Below are positions 43,558 through 52,795 of a DNA stretch of 64,000 bases, piece after piece. The notes below the pieces were generated by a model. The model saw nothing but the letters and a program-made list of their open reading frames with translations. It did not search any database and was not told where the DNA came from. Origin of the DNA: Nostoc sp. GT001 (GTDB lineage Bacteria > Cyanobacteriota > Cyanobacteriia > Cyanobacteriales > Nostocaceae); contig NZ_JAUDRJ010000003.1 of NCBI RefSeq assembly GCF_030382115.1, positions 4,573,088-4,637,087 on the forward strand, written 5' to 3'. Made by a program: the position numbers and the translations under genes. Position 1 is the stretch's first letter. The number at the start of each line of letters is the position of its first letter.

Positions 43558-44931
43558 ATGCGGAAAACAGTTGTTCTAAATGTCGTGGGATTAACGCCCA
43601 GTTTACTAGGAGAAAATACGCCGTTTTTATCTTCTTGGGCTGATAAAGGGCAAGTGGTTCCCATCAAAAAAGTGTTACCTGCTGTGACTTGTTCTGTTCA
43701 GGCTACTTATTTAACAGGAAAGTTGCCTAATGAACATGGTATTGTCGCTAATGGTTGGTACTTCCGCGATGAGTGTGAAGTGAAGTTTTGGCGGCAATCT
43801 AATAAGCTAGTACAAGCTCCTAAAATTTGGGAAATAGCTAAATCAATCGATCCAAATTTCACTTGTGCCAACCTTTTTTGGTGGTACAATATGTACTCGA
43901 CAGCAGATTATGCGATTACGCCGCGCCCAATGTATCCCGCAGATGGGAGAAAATTACCTGATATTTATACACATCCTAGTGATGTGCGATCGCAAATTCA
44001 ATCTGATTTAGGAAACTTCCCTCTGTTCGATTTCTGGGGGCCTAAAACTTCCATTAGTTCTAGTCAATGGATTGCCAATTCCGCAAAATGGATTGAGGAA
44101 CGTTACAGCCCGACATTATCACTAGTTTATCTACCACATTTAGATTACTGTCTGCAAAAATTTGGTAACAATCAAACAGAGATTCAAGCAGATTTACGAG
44201 AAATTGATGCTGTTTGTGGGGATTTAATTAAATATTTTGAAGCACGCAATACTCAGGTAATTATTCTTTCTGAGTATGGCATTACGCCAGTTTCTAAAGC
44301 TGTGGATTTAAACCGCGTATTACGGGAAAATGGTTTAATTGCTGTGCGGGAGGAATTGGGGCGAGAACTACTCGATTTTGGTGCTAGCATTGCCTTTGCT
44401 GTTGCCGATCATCAAATTGCTCATGTATATGTGAATGATCCGGCGTATATCCCGAAAGTGCGATCGCTTTTAGAAGCGACTGAAGGCGTAGCGCAAGTAT
44501 TGGATGAAGAGGGTAAACAAGCCTACCATCTCGATCATCCTAGATCGGGTGAGTTGGTAGCGATCGCACAATCTGACGCTTGGTTTACCTATTATTATTG
44601 GCTCGATGATGCAAAAGCGCCTGATTTTGCTAGAACTGTAGATATCCACCGCAAACCTGGTTACGATCCTGTAGAGCTTTTCCTCGATCCGCAAATAAAA
44701 TTTCCTCAAGGAAAAATTGCTCTCAAGTTACTTAAGAAACAACTAGGTTTTCGCTACTTAATGGATGTAATTCCTTTGGATGCTTCCCTGGTGCGTGGCT
44801 CTCACGGTAATATCACCACTTCTCCAGATGAAGGGCCTCTATTTATCACTCATCAAACTCACCTAGTTGATGAACATCAAATTGAGGCGACAGATGTTTG
44901 CTCGTTGATTCTCAAACATTTAAATACCTGA
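43558..44931 (+). CDS. eboF: EboF, alkaline-phosphatase-superfamily phosphodiesterase
   Basis: The 457-residue protein is of the nucleotide pyrophosphatase / type I phosphodiesterase branch. The nucleophile Thr/Ser region is LPAVTCSVQATYLTGKLPNE, followed by HGIVANGWY. Metal ligands occur in LPHLDYCLQ, LSEYGITPV and GSHGNITTSPDEGP. The start has AGAGGA nine bases upstream. It is the last gene of the ebo run. There is no signal peptide, so it should act in the cytoplasm. The substrate is unknown. Confidence 0.9.
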   Translation: MRKTVVLNVVGLTPSLLGENTPFLSSWADKGQVVPIKKVLPAVTCSVQATYLTGKLPNEHGIVANGWYFRDECEVKFWRQSNKLVQAPKIWEIAKSIDPNFTCANLFWWYNMYSTADYAITPRPMYPADGRKLPDIYTHPSDVRSQIQSDLGNFPLFDFWGPKTSISSSQWIANSAKWIEERYSPTLSLVYLPHLDYCLQKFGNNQTEIQADLREIDAVCGDLIKYFEARNTQVIILSEYGITPVSKAVDLNRVLRENGLIAVREELGRELLDFGASIAFAVADHQIAHVYVNDPAYIPKVRSLLEATEGVAQVLDEEGKQAYHLDHPRSGELVAIAQSDAWFTYYYWLDDAKAPDFARTVDIHRKPGYDPVELFLDPQIKFPQGKIALKLLKKQLGFRYLMDVIPLDASLVRGSHGNITTSPDEGPLFITHQTHLVDEHQIEATDVCSLILKHLNT

Positions 44932-45135
44932 AAGGCAGTATAGAAAAGATATATCGCCTCTGCATCTTACCAAAATACAAAAAAATTTATGGTAATTCAT
45001 AATCATATCGAGTATGATTTTTATATAAACTCGTTATGACTATGAATTAGATTGTTCTATCAGTAGGTATCCATCTACTGACTAAAATGTACTGTGGGCA
45101 ATCTGAGTTAACTTACATGGAGAGCTTCTTAACCC

Positions 45136-46629
45136 ATGACTGAACCCCAAAACTTGACAACTGCTGACGGTATTCCAGTTAGCGATAATCAGAACTCACT
45201 CACTGCTGGAGCGCGTGGCCCTGTATTAATGCAGGATTTCCACCTCATAGAAAAGCTGGCTCATTTCAACAGAGAACGTATTCCTGAAAGAGTTGTTCAC
45301 GCTAAAGGTGCGGCTGCTCATGGTACTTTGACTATTACCAATGACATTACCCGCTACAGTAAAGCCAAACTTTTTTCTGAAATTGGCAAGAAAACGGAAG
45401 TTCTCTTGCGCTTTTCGACAGTTGGCGGAGAAAAGGGTTCAGCAGATGCCGAGCGCGACCCTAGAGGTTTTTCCCTCAAGTTTTATACTGAGGAGGGTAA
45501 CTGGGATCTTGTAGGTAACAATACCCCTATTTTCTTCATCCGCGACCCCCTCAAGTTTCCTGATTTTATCCATACCCAAAAGCGCAATCCCCAAACCAAT
45601 TGCAAAGACCAGAATGCAAAATGGGATTTTTGGTCACTCAGTCCAGAATCGCTTCACCAGGTGACGATCCTCTTTTCAGATCGGGGAATTCCCAAAACCC
45701 ATCGACACATGGACGGTTTTGGTAGCCACACCTTCAGTTTAATTAATGCTGAAGGCGATCGCGTTTGGTGTAAATTTCACTTTAAGACGCTGCAAGGGCA
45801 TCAAACCTTAACTGAGGAAGAATCAGCTAAGATTAAGGGCGAAGATCCCGATCATGCTACTCATGATTTGTTTGAAGCGATCGCTAACAAAGATTATCCC
45901 AAATGGCGGATGTGTATTCAGGTGATGACCGAGGAGCAAGCCCAAAAACATCCTGACAATCCTTTTGACTTAACCAAAGTTTGGAAGCACTCAGAATATC
46001 CTTTAATTGAAGTCGGGATATTAGAGTTAAATCGTAACCCAGAGAATTATTTCGCCGAAGTAGAGCAAGCCGCTTTTAGCCCTAGTGCAGTGGTTCCGGG
46101 CGTTAGCTTCTCTCCAGACAAAATGCTGCAAGCTCGAATTTTTTCTTACCCAGATGCTCAACGCTATCGCTTGGGTGGTAACTATCAGCAACTACCCGTT
46201 AACCAGCCCAAATGTCCAGTGATGCATTATCAGCGAGATGGCTTTATGGCACCGGGGAACAACTACGGTAGCGTTCCTAACTATGAACCGAATAGTGCTG
46301 AGGGTACGCCCAAAGAAAATCCAGCTTATGCAGAGCCACCTAACCATTTGGGTGATGTCACAGTCGATCGTTACAATCATCGTGAAGGAAACGACGATTA
46401 TACCCAAGCAGGTGATCTCTATCGGTTACTAACTCCTGAACAGCAAGAGCGTCTTGCTAAAAATATTGTCGGTAGTCTGTCTCAAGCTAGAGAAGATATC
46501 CAAATGCGCCAACTTTGCCACTTCTTCCGGGCAGATGTTTCTTATGGTCGTCGTGTAGCTGAAGGGTTAGGCATTTCAATTGATCCATCAATGCTCGGTG
46601 CTACTGCTCAATCTGTAGGTAACTGGTAA
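45136..46629 (+). CDS. Haem catalase, small-subunit type
   Basis: The 497-residue enzyme breaks down hydrogen peroxide. The distal haem residues are H55 ([12 protein letters not shown]) and the Asn in [13 protein letters not shown]. The proximal tyrosine is in [18 protein letters not shown]. The [18 protein letters not shown] and [17 protein letters not shown] blocks are intact. The length fits clade 3 monofunctional catalases (KatE/KatA types). There is no signal peptide. It is monocistronic, with its own promoter region of about 200 bases, and no peroxide regulator is adjacent. Confidence 0.96.
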   Translation: MTEPQNLTTADGIPVSDNQNSLTAGARGPVLMQDFHLIEKLAHFNRERIPERVVHAKGAAAHGTLTITNDITRYSKAKLFSEIGKKTEVLLRFSTVGGEKGSADAERDPRGFSLKFYTEEGNWDLVGNNTPIFFIRDPLKFPDFIHTQKRNPQTNCKDQNAKWDFWSLSPESLHQVTILFSDRGIPKTHRHMDGFGSHTFSLINAEGDRVWCKFHFKTLQGHQTLTEEESAKIKGEDPDHATHDLFEAIANKDYPKWRMCIQVMTEEQAQKHPDNPFDLTKVWKHSEYPLIEVGILELNRNPENYFAEVEQAAFSPSAVVPGVSFSPDKMLQARIFSYPDAQRYRLGGNYQQLPVNQPKCPVMHYQRDGFMAPGNNYGSVPNYEPNSAEGTPKENPAYAEPPNHLGDVTVDRYNHREGNDDYTQAGDLYRLLTPEQQERLAKNIVGSLSQAREDIQMRQLCHFFRADVSYGRRVAEGLGISIDPSMLGATAQSVGNW

Positions 46630-47037
46630 GCCTTATCCAATTTTGTGGGGTGGGCATCTTGCCCGCCTTAAAGTAAATTCATTTGATTAACTTACACAAT
46701 CAATCGAGGTAATTAAACATGAAGTTAACAGCAACATAAAATACTCATTAATGGAGCTAAAAGCCTCGTTAACGGAGTTCAAATACTCATTTAGCAGATA
46801 AACAAAAAAAATTTACAGTTATTACGATCGCACCATTCCCAAAGCATATCTTAGAGAAGTAGTTCTAGGCGTTGCGATCGCATTATTTTGCTTCACTGTA
46901 TTTGCAATGATATTGTGTAATTAATTATGTTGCCTACTTATTAGACTAGGATTTGAATCCCAGGCGGGTAATGCAGTCGGTGCAGATTACCTAAATTACT
47001 GAAACCAACGGGAGACAAAAGCAACTATTCTCCTGAA
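46630..47037. other. Intergenic with a short 21-bp repeat
   Basis: Three 21-bp units at 46738-46800 (AAAATACTCATTAATGGAGCT type) share only the period with the larger arrays. A 43-codon open stretch at 46802-46924 (ending VVLGVAIALFCFTVFAMILCN, one membrane helix) has no start codon, so I do not call it a gene. Confidence 0.5.
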
Positions 47038-47220
47038 TCAAGGGTGACGATTCCGCTGCAAGTCTTCCAGATTCTTACGAATGGTTATTGTATTGGGATG
47101 ATTTGCCCCCAACCGTTGTTGTGCGATCGCCAGAGCTTCGATATAGAACCCAATTGAGCTAATTAATAATGTAGCCTGTATGAAGTATTGCATTGAGGCA
47201 ATGTGCGTCATCGTAGACAT
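47038..47220 (-). pseudogene. C-terminal remnant of a TPR-repeat protein
   Basis: Residues YIEALAIAQQRLGANHPNTI and TIRKNLEDLQ match the end of kinesin-light-chain-type tetratricopeptide repeats common in Nostoc signalling proteins. Only one repeat is left, and the first 27 residues are unrelated. It is probably a decayed gene end. Confidence 0.65.
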
Positions 47221-47329
47221 GGCAGACTCCAGATGACATCATATTTCAGCTTAGAGTATAGTTTTAGACGACATCAATTTTTAAAATGATGTTTATACTT
47301 AGAACTCAATAAATGAAAGCAGGTGCATA

Positions 47330-48223
47330 ATGAAACTACAAGATTTCTTGGGAAAAGATGAGAAATGGGGATTTGAGGCGATCGCTGATGACGCAGACTT
47401 GGCTCGTCAGATTCAGATATTGTTAATTGGCTTAGGTTTGCTAGAACCCCCAGCCGATGGGAAATTTGGCCCTGTTTCTGTGATATCTCTCAAAAAGTTT
47501 CAAGAATTAATAAAGACTGAAGAGAGTGGCTTTTTAGGAGCAGTCACAGCCAAGAAACTAATTGAAACCAAAATAGACGATCTTCCTAAACCCCCCTTAA
47601 AACTAGGCAATGACATCGCTAGTAAGATTGTGAAATATATGCTAGCCAAAGGTTATCAGGTATTTACCAATCCCAAAGAATATAACATTGTTTATGTAGA
47701 GGGTATCAATGGAGACTGGACTCTCAACAGTGATACACCCAATCAATTTAACGATCGGCGGATTGTCATTGAAGTAGTAAATGGTGTTCCCAAAATCGTA
47801 GATCACTGGGAAGCTACTACAGAACCAGGGAAGTACTACACTTATAAACCCATGAATTCCAAAGGAGCAGCGAGGATTCAGTTTGGACAATACAAAGCTT
47901 GGGCTGTTGGTACTCATGGCACAGCCGAGCCTCACGAAGCGTTAGTGCAAGTTGGAGATATAACTGTTTGTAGAGATTTCAATAAAGATTTTAAACGGAC
48001 TGGTGACAAACTTGATACAGGTGATAATTTTTATGTGAATCAACATTACGGCTTTGATTTTCCCCAGAATGATATTCGTCTTGCTAGTGCAGGTTGTTTA
48101 GTGGGACGTAGCCGTGAGGGACATAGAGAGTTTATGGCAATTATTAAACAAGACCGACGTTATGTCGCTAATCGCAAATATGTTTTCTACACTACCGTAA
48201 TTCCTGGGGATGATTTACTGTAA
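47330..48223 (+). CDS. Peptidoglycan-binding protein, possible YkuD-like catalytic domain
   Basis: Residues 20-85 form a peptidoglycan-binding-like domain (QIQILLIGLGLLEPPADGKF, then the LKKFQEL segment). The C-terminal 170 residues contain AVGTHGTAEPHEALV, VNQHYGFDFP and IRLASAGCLVGRS. The His plus SAGC arrangement resembles the H-x-SxGC signature of YkuD L,D-transpeptidases, but I cannot confirm the fold. No signal peptide is visible, which is odd for a cell-wall enzyme. It could also be an endolysin-like or injection-system lysozyme-type protein. The start at 47330 follows AAAGCAGGTGCATA. It converges on hemJ with a strong hairpin between. Confidence 0.7.
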   Translation: MKLQDFLGKDEKWGFEAIADDADLARQIQILLIGLGLLEPPADGKFGPVSVISLKKFQELIKTEESGFLGAVTAKKLIETKIDDLPKPPLKLGNDIASKIVKYMLAKGYQVFTNPKEYNIVYVEGINGDWTLNSDTPNQFNDRRIVIEVVNGVPKIVDHWEATTEPGKYYTYKPMNSKGAARIQFGQYKAWAVGTHGTAEPHEALVQVGDITVCRDFNKDFKRTGDKLDTGDNFYVNQHYGFDFPQNDIRLASAGCLVGRSREGHREFMAIIKQDRRYVANRKYVFYTTVIPGDDLL

Positions 48224-48282
48224 AAGTTTCCAGGATGAGGTAATGGTTAATTGGTAGCATTTATTGTTGTGATGCTAGGTTT

Positions 48283-48312
48283 AGTAAGGTAGCACAGTTG
48301 TGCTACCTTACT
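48283..48312. terminator. Perfect hairpin between convergent genes
   Basis: A 14-bp perfect stem (AGTAAGGTAGCACA and its complement) with a two-base loop lies between the peptidoglycan-binding gene and the end of hemJ. It can serve as terminator for both strands, though T-runs are short. Confidence 0.75.
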
Positions 48313-48316
48313 TTGT

Positions 48317-48898
48317 CTAACTTTGTTCTTGTGGTTGCCCTATTTGTGCCGTCAATTTCTCTTTATCTTGCCTGCGTTTTTTGGCGTAAAGTTGAATAGT
48401 GACTGCCATCAAAATAATCATGGCGAAAATAGCCCAAGCAGCTATATCTGTAGGTAGATTATTTTTAAACACAGCCAGCAACACGATCGCTACTAACATA
48501 ACTGTAGGCGCTTCATTTAGAGCACGTAATTGCTGACCACTCCAGCGACATTCATCTACTGCTAATTTCTTCATCAGCCGAGCGCAGTAATGATGATAGC
48601 CAATTAAAATAGCCACAAACAGCAGTTTGATATGCAACCATCCCTCTTTTAAAATATCTGGTTCAGTGCTTACTAAACCGATGGCCATTGCGATCGTCAC
48701 ATACATTCCTGGGTTAGTGATGATATAGTAAAGGCGCTTTTCCATAATTTGATACTGATTTTTCAGTATTGTTTGTGCTGGTTCAGGTTCAACGTTCGCT
48801 TCAACGTGATAGATAAAAAGACGTACTAAGTAGAACAAACCAGCGAACCAAACTACAAATCCGACAATATGAAAAGCTTTAAACCATGAATAAGCCAT
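48317..48898 (-). CDS. hemJ: Protoporphyrinogen IX oxidase HemJ
   Basis: HemJ carries out the oxidation of protoporphyrinogen IX to protoporphyrin IX at the membrane, feeding both haem and chlorophyll synthesis in most cyanobacteria. The 193-residue protein has four to five membrane helices and the conserved AFHIVGFVVWFAGLFYLVRL start with the haem-binding His10. It also has MEKRLYYIITNPGM and GWLHIKLLFVAILIGYHHYC. The C-terminal tail is hydrophilic. Length and motifs are complete. It is followed convergently by the terminator hairpin. Confidence 0.9.
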   Translation of the reverse strand: MAYSWFKAFHIVGFVVWFAGLFYLVRLFIYHVEANVEPEPAQTILKNQYQIMEKRLYYIITNPGMYVTIAMAIGLVSTEPDILKEGWLHIKLLFVAILIGYHHYCARLMKKLAVDECRWSGQQLRALNEAPTVMLVAIVLLAVFKNNLPTDIAAWAIFAMIILMAVTIQLYAKKRRQDKEKLTAQIGQPQEQS

Positions 48899-49136
48899 GA
48901 ATCATAATCTCCTTTACTTGTAATGGTAATAAAAAGTAGTCAGGAGCCAGAATTCTGAATTCAGAATATTCCACCCGTTAAAGGATGAGTTTTAACAAGA
49001 AACAACATTTTAATTCTGCCACTCAATCTTCCATTTAGTGGACTACAGTGACGATTTTGCGCCCTCTACTAATTGATTCTGACCCTGAATCCTGACATTC
49101 ATTTTTATAATATCGATTTTTGCCAGAGCTATATTC

Positions 49137-49988
49137 TCAATGAGCATCTTTACGACGCACAAAGGGTAAAAGGTCTTCCAAAATCGCCTCGTGGTAGTGT
49201 TCTTGAGGATAATGTCCGACGTTATTAAGTTTTATTAATTCAGTATTTGGTACGGAATTGGTAAAGGTTTCGGCAATGTCTAGAGGTAGCCAAGGGTCAA
49301 TCATACCCCATTGAATCAGAATTGGTTGTTGCCATTCTTTAAAGCCAGTTTGTATTTCTGTCATAGCTGAATCAAGCTGTAAATTGCGAATACTTGCTAA
49401 GAGACTTCGACCAGACGAAGAACTTTTCAAAAATGGTTTTCGATAAACATCTAAATCCTTATCTTCTATGCGATAACGGCTTCCGCCTTCTAGTGTCCGA
49501 TCGACTAATAAGGGGTCTTGGGTCATGACTTCACCTGCTAAAGGTAAACCCATTTGTTTAATTTTCCAAGGTAATTTAGCAGCAGTTGAAATTGGTGTAT
49601 TTAAGATAGCTAAATTAGCAATTTGTTCTGGATGACGCAAGGCATATTGTAGTCCTACAGAACCTAAAAAACCTTGGACAACTAGAGAAAAATGTTCAAG
49701 TTCTAGCGCTTTAATAAATCCTTCTAAAGCTGTGATAAAAGCATCGGGAGTGTAAGCAAAATCTCGTTTTTCTGGTTTAGCAGAAAAGCCGTAACCAATC
49801 CAATCGGGAGCGATCGCTCTTGTCCCCTGATTCGCCAAAGCAGGTATAATATGACGCCAACTATAACTTTGTGAAACTAAGCCGTGTAGCAACAACACAG
49901 GCGCTAAGTCACTTCTGCCGATTGGTAAAGATTCCCGATAAAACCATTCCAGTGAATCTACATTAATTTTATGTTCTGTTATTGACAC
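49137..49988 (-). CDS. Alpha/beta-hydrolase fold protein lacking the nucleophile
   Basis: The 283-residue protein has an alpha/beta-hydrolase frame close to haloalkane dehalogenases and epoxide hydrolases: LLLHGLVSQSYSWRHIIPAL (oxyanion HG), PDWIGYGFSAKP, WGMIDPWLP and VGHYPQEHYHEAI (His). At the nucleophile elbow it reads VVQGFLG (residues 103-109) where relatives have VVQDWGG or VGHSMGG. Gly106 stands in place of Asp or Ser. This form is, I believe, shared by homologues in cyanobacteria and plants, which would mean a conserved non-classical or non-enzymatic role rather than a mutation. Confidence 0.85.
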   Translation of the reverse strand: MSITEHKINVDSLEWFYRESLPIGRSDLAPVLLLHGLVSQSYSWRHIIPALANQGTRAIAPDWIGYGFSAKPEKRDFAYTPDAFITALEGFIKALELEHFSLVVQGFLGSVGLQYALRHPEQIANLAILNTPISTAAKLPWKIKQMGLPLAGEVMTQDPLLVDRTLEGGSRYRIEDKDLDVYRKPFLKSSSSGRSLLASIRNLQLDSAMTEIQTGFKEWQQPILIQWGMIDPWLPLDIAETFTNSVPNTELIKLNNVGHYPQEHYHEAILEDLLPFVRRKDAH

Positions 49989-50071
49989 GCTATTTTCCTA
50001 TATTGGGCATTGGGAAGAGGCAGAGGGGCAGGGAGCAGGGAGCAGAGGGGAAAGAGAGGTATTTTAATTTT

Positions 50072-51226
50072 TTATTCTCCCCCTTGCCCCCTGCCCCCTG
50101 CTCCCTTGCTTCTTCCCGATTCCCCACTTCCCATTCCCTGAGAAATAATCATCTCACGAATCGCATAAGCTGTAGCGGGTGCTAGTAAAACGCCGTTGCG
50201 ATAGTGTCCGGTAGCTAGGAGGATGTTACTAAACCCTGGCAACTTACCAATAACTGGGGCTGGGCGTCCTTCAGGGCGGGGACGTAACCCTGACCAAGTG
50301 CGAAGAATGCTTGCTGTGGCTAATTCTGGACAAAATGCGATCGCTTGTTCTCTAATAGATTCCAGCAGTTCTTGATTTGGCGGTATCTCATCGCCATTGC
50401 TAGGAAATTCCACTGTTGCGCCTATCCAATAATCTCCCCCGCCCACAGGAACAATATGGACATCATTACCCGTTATCGCTGGCTGGAAATCGGGATTACC
50501 TAATGGATGCCCCACACGCATTTGCAACGCTTGCCCAAGTACGGGGCGGATATCAATTATCTGATTTAATTTTGCTGTTAGCGGTGTTGAACCTAATCCT
50601 GCTGCAATTACAAACCAATCTGCGGTTATTTTTCCTTCTGTAGTCTCAAGTTGATTGCAAAATTCAGGTGTTGAGGTTGGGGCATCCAAAACAGTCACGC
50701 CAAATTTGAAAGTTACACCATTTTGTTGGGCAGCCTCAACTAAAGCTAACGTGAGGGCAGTTGGATCGATCTGGCGATCTTGGGGAGAATAGATAGCGTT
50801 AGTAATTTTTTCTTGGTCAACTTGAGGACAGATATTCTGGAGTTTAGCAGTATCCCAAATTTTTAAATCCCACCCTTGAGAGTGGCGAATTTCTACTAGT
50901 TTTTCCCATGCTGACATTCCCTCTAGGGAAGAATCAGACAAAAGCATGAGAATTCCCTGACGATTAAAAGGGATTTTGCGACCTGTTAAAGCTTCTAGTT
51001 CAGGAATCAAAGTTTCATAGCGTTGGATGCTAGTTTGTCGCATCTGCCAAGCTTTGCCCTTGATTTTTTGGCTGATTACGCCCATCAAAACGCCAAGTGC
51101 AGCGCCCGTGGAAGCTTGTGCTGGTGGTTGGCGATCGCAAACTGTGATTTTCAGCCCTTTTACTAGACTCAGTTCGTAAGCGATCGCAGCTCCTACTACA
51201 CCACAACCGATAATAACTACATTCAT
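50072..51226 (-). CDS. FAD-dependent amine oxidase, ThiO/DadA-like
   Basis: The 384-residue enzyme has the N-terminal dinucleotide-binding motif VVIIGCGVVGAAIAYEL and the D-amino-acid/glycine oxidase fold, with FVIAAGLGSTPL and TWSGLRPRPEGRPAPVIGKL. The terminal FAD-binding motif is ILLATGHYRNGVLLAPATAY. ThiO-type enzymes oxidise glycine for the thiazole ring of thiamin; other members oxidise D-amino acids or proline. No thi genes are nearby, so the substrate is open. The last 20 residues (GESGRSKGAGGRGQGGE) come from an inserted polypurine/GGGGCAG repeat and are not part of the family. Confidence 0.85.
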   Translation of the reverse strand: MNVVIIGCGVVGAAIAYELSLVKGLKITVCDRQPPAQASTGAALGVLMGVISQKIKGKAWQMRQTSIQRYETLIPELEALTGRKIPFNRQGILMLLSDSSLEGMSAWEKLVEIRHSQGWDLKIWDTAKLQNICPQVDQEKITNAIYSPQDRQIDPTALTLALVEAAQQNGVTFKFGVTVLDAPTSTPEFCNQLETTEGKITADWFVIAAGLGSTPLTAKLNQIIDIRPVLGQALQMRVGHPLGNPDFQPAITGNDVHIVPVGGGDYWIGATVEFPSNGDEIPPNQELLESIREQAIAFCPELATASILRTWSGLRPRPEGRPAPVIGKLPGFSNILLATGHYRNGVLLAPATAYAIREMIISQGMGSGESGRSKGAGGRGQGGE

Positions 51227-51239
51227 GACTTTTGCTTTA

Positions 51240-51313
51240 GTGAGGAGTTAGAAGTTAGAAGTGAGAAGTTAAAAATTCTTAACTCCTAACTCCTAACTCT
51301 TAACTCTTAACTC
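51240..51313. repeat. Inverted AACTCCT / GGAGTTA heptamer repeat
   Basis: A left arm of GAGTTAGAAGTTAGAAGTGA-type units is followed by AACTCCTAACTCCTAACTCTT-type units. They fold back on each other between the oxidase gene and psbQ. It is the same family as the insert in narB. Confidence 0.8.
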
Positions 51314-51769
51314 CTAACTCTTTTCTGTTTTCGGAAGCAGGTCGAGGAATTTGTCAATGTCTGCGAAAGCAGCCTGGGATTGGTTCAAGGCAACTAAAGG
51401 ATTGCCAGCACTAGTAGCTTTATCGAGTTTAACCAGGTCTTTAAAAAAATCTCGCGTTATTTGACGTGCTGTGGGTTGGTCTTTGGGTAGAAGGTTGGGA
51501 GTGACATAAGTCAGATTCAGCTTTGCTTCTGTTATCGGGCCATGTATAAAGTTACGCACATTGATCCAATCACCTTTTTTAATCAGAGTTGTCAATTCTT
51601 CTGAGCGATCGCGTACAGCCTGAATTTCAGGAACATAAGCCTGAATTTTTTCAAGTTGTACTGCTGTGTAAGTCGGAGGTGCCACCGCAACACCAGGGCC
51701 GCCACAACTAATCAGGAATGTGGCCAATAGTACTAGGAAAAATGAAAAAATCGAGCGTTGACGCACCAT
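51314..51769 (-). CDS. psbQ: Photosystem II protein PsbQ (CyanoQ)
   Basis: PsbQ is a lumenal lipoprotein that stabilises the oxygen-evolving side of photosystem II. The 151-residue precursor has a lipoprotein signal with the lipobox LISC ending at C22. A four-helix-bundle body follows: YTAVQLEKIQAYVPEIQAVR, WINVRNFIHGPITEAKLNLT and ALNQSQAAFADIDKFLDLLP. Length and features match the cyanobacterial family. The stop lies at the edge of the heptamer repeat. Confidence 0.93.
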   Translation of the reverse strand: MVRQRSIFSFFLVLLATFLISCGGPGVAVAPPTYTAVQLEKIQAYVPEIQAVRDRSEELTTLIKKGDWINVRNFIHGPITEAKLNLTYVTPNLLPKDQPTARQITRDFFKDLVKLDKATSAGNPLVALNQSQAAFADIDKFLDLLPKTEKS

Positions 51770-52129
51770 ATATTGAACTTAATTGCTTTTGGTTTACCAA
51801 TTCACAGTGTCATTTTAGATCGCTAGCGCAGTCAATCGTTCTTGTCAGCCAAGGATTTTGCAGAAAATCTTGATATTTTCTCCAAAGAGCAGAGTTCCGT
51901 CTGCTTTTGAGGAATTTTTAAGTACAATTACTTAATAGGTGTTAGGCAGTCCCAACAAGAAGCGATTTTTGGCTTCTGTTAGTAGCGAAAATTGTTAGGG
52001 AAGTATGATTTAGAGTTGCTAAATCTCCAAGGTCTTGATAAGCTGAAACACCAGTCCGTATAAGCCTTCTGGCGGTTTTTCTGTCTTCACATCCCCGAAG
52101 ATGCCGATGCGATATAGGAGTGTTTTTTA
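51770..52129. other. Divergent intergenic region, no gene called
   Basis: A minus-strand open frame at 51942-52151 has an Arg-rich composition unlike any family I know and overlaps the start of the next gene, so I reject it. The region should hold the psbQ promoter. Confidence 0.4.
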
Positions 52130-52564
52130 GTGAACGCAGCTGAACAGGCAACGAACCTTGAACTCGCCAGCAACATTGCCACGGTAGTTAATTTGTTCAA
52201 ATTCGAGTTTCCTGATGCCAAATCTGATCTAAAACCCTGGAAAAATGACCCGGAAACTAGGGAATTAGTCGATCCAGATTCTATAGATATTGGCTTTCAC
52301 TTTCCTGGTATTAGCAAATCTTGGCGAAGTCGTAGTATTTTAATTCAAATCCGATTTTATCAAGATCCCATCAATAATTCCCGCCGTGCGATCGGTGTCG
52401 AGGTGGCTGGATTCGATCATCGCGGCGAAGCGTGGCGACTTTCTACGGTAGAAAACTGGAGTGTTGTCGGCGCATCTTCGCCTTCTGATGAAATCGAGGA
52501 TAAGCTCAAACAGATTTGCAGACAGATTTTAGAAGTTTTTAATAAACCAGGACTTACGCATTGA
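52130..52564 (+). CDS. Conserved cyanobacterial hypothetical protein
   Basis: The start is a GTG at 52130 with AGGAG 11 bases before it. The 144-residue protein has a helix (ASNIATVVNLFKFEFPDA), then a beta-rich body with ILIQIRFYQDP, AIGVEVAGFDHRGEAWRLST and a final helix (EDKLKQICRQILEVF). It has no signal peptide or membrane segment. I recognise it only as a cyanobacterial-type protein of unknown function. It is flanked by divergent psbQ and convergent nadE. Confidence 0.8.
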   Translation: MNAAEQATNLELASNIATVVNLFKFEFPDAKSDLKPWKNDPETRELVDPDSIDIGFHFPGISKSWRSRSILIQIRFYQDPINNSRRAIGVEVAGFDHRGEAWRLSTVENWSVVGASSPSDEIEDKLKQICRQILEVFNKPGLTH

Positions 52565-52795
52565 AAATCTGAAACCTCGATCCCCCCTAACCCCCTTTAA
52601 AAAGCCATCCGTTATAACCCTGTTTTGTCAGTTTGGGAGAAGCCTATCGCTGAAAGCCTTTCGGAGCTTTAGTTTTAAGTTTGTGGTTATAAATTTTAGT
52701 TACTGTTAGAAAACAAAGGCTCAAAGCTTGATTGAATCAAAGTTTCAGAATCTTGCTGAGATTATTGTTTTCCAAGAGTGGCAAAACAGTGCTAA

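Noticed and set aside
46945..46975. tRNA-like stretch AGGATTTGAATCCCAGG
   Set aside because: It resembles a T-arm, but the stem is mismatched and no acceptor, D or anticodon arms are present.
51942..52151. Minus-strand 69-codon frame before the 52130 gene
   Set aside because: No recognisable features, Arg/Thr-rich, overlaps a better-supported start.
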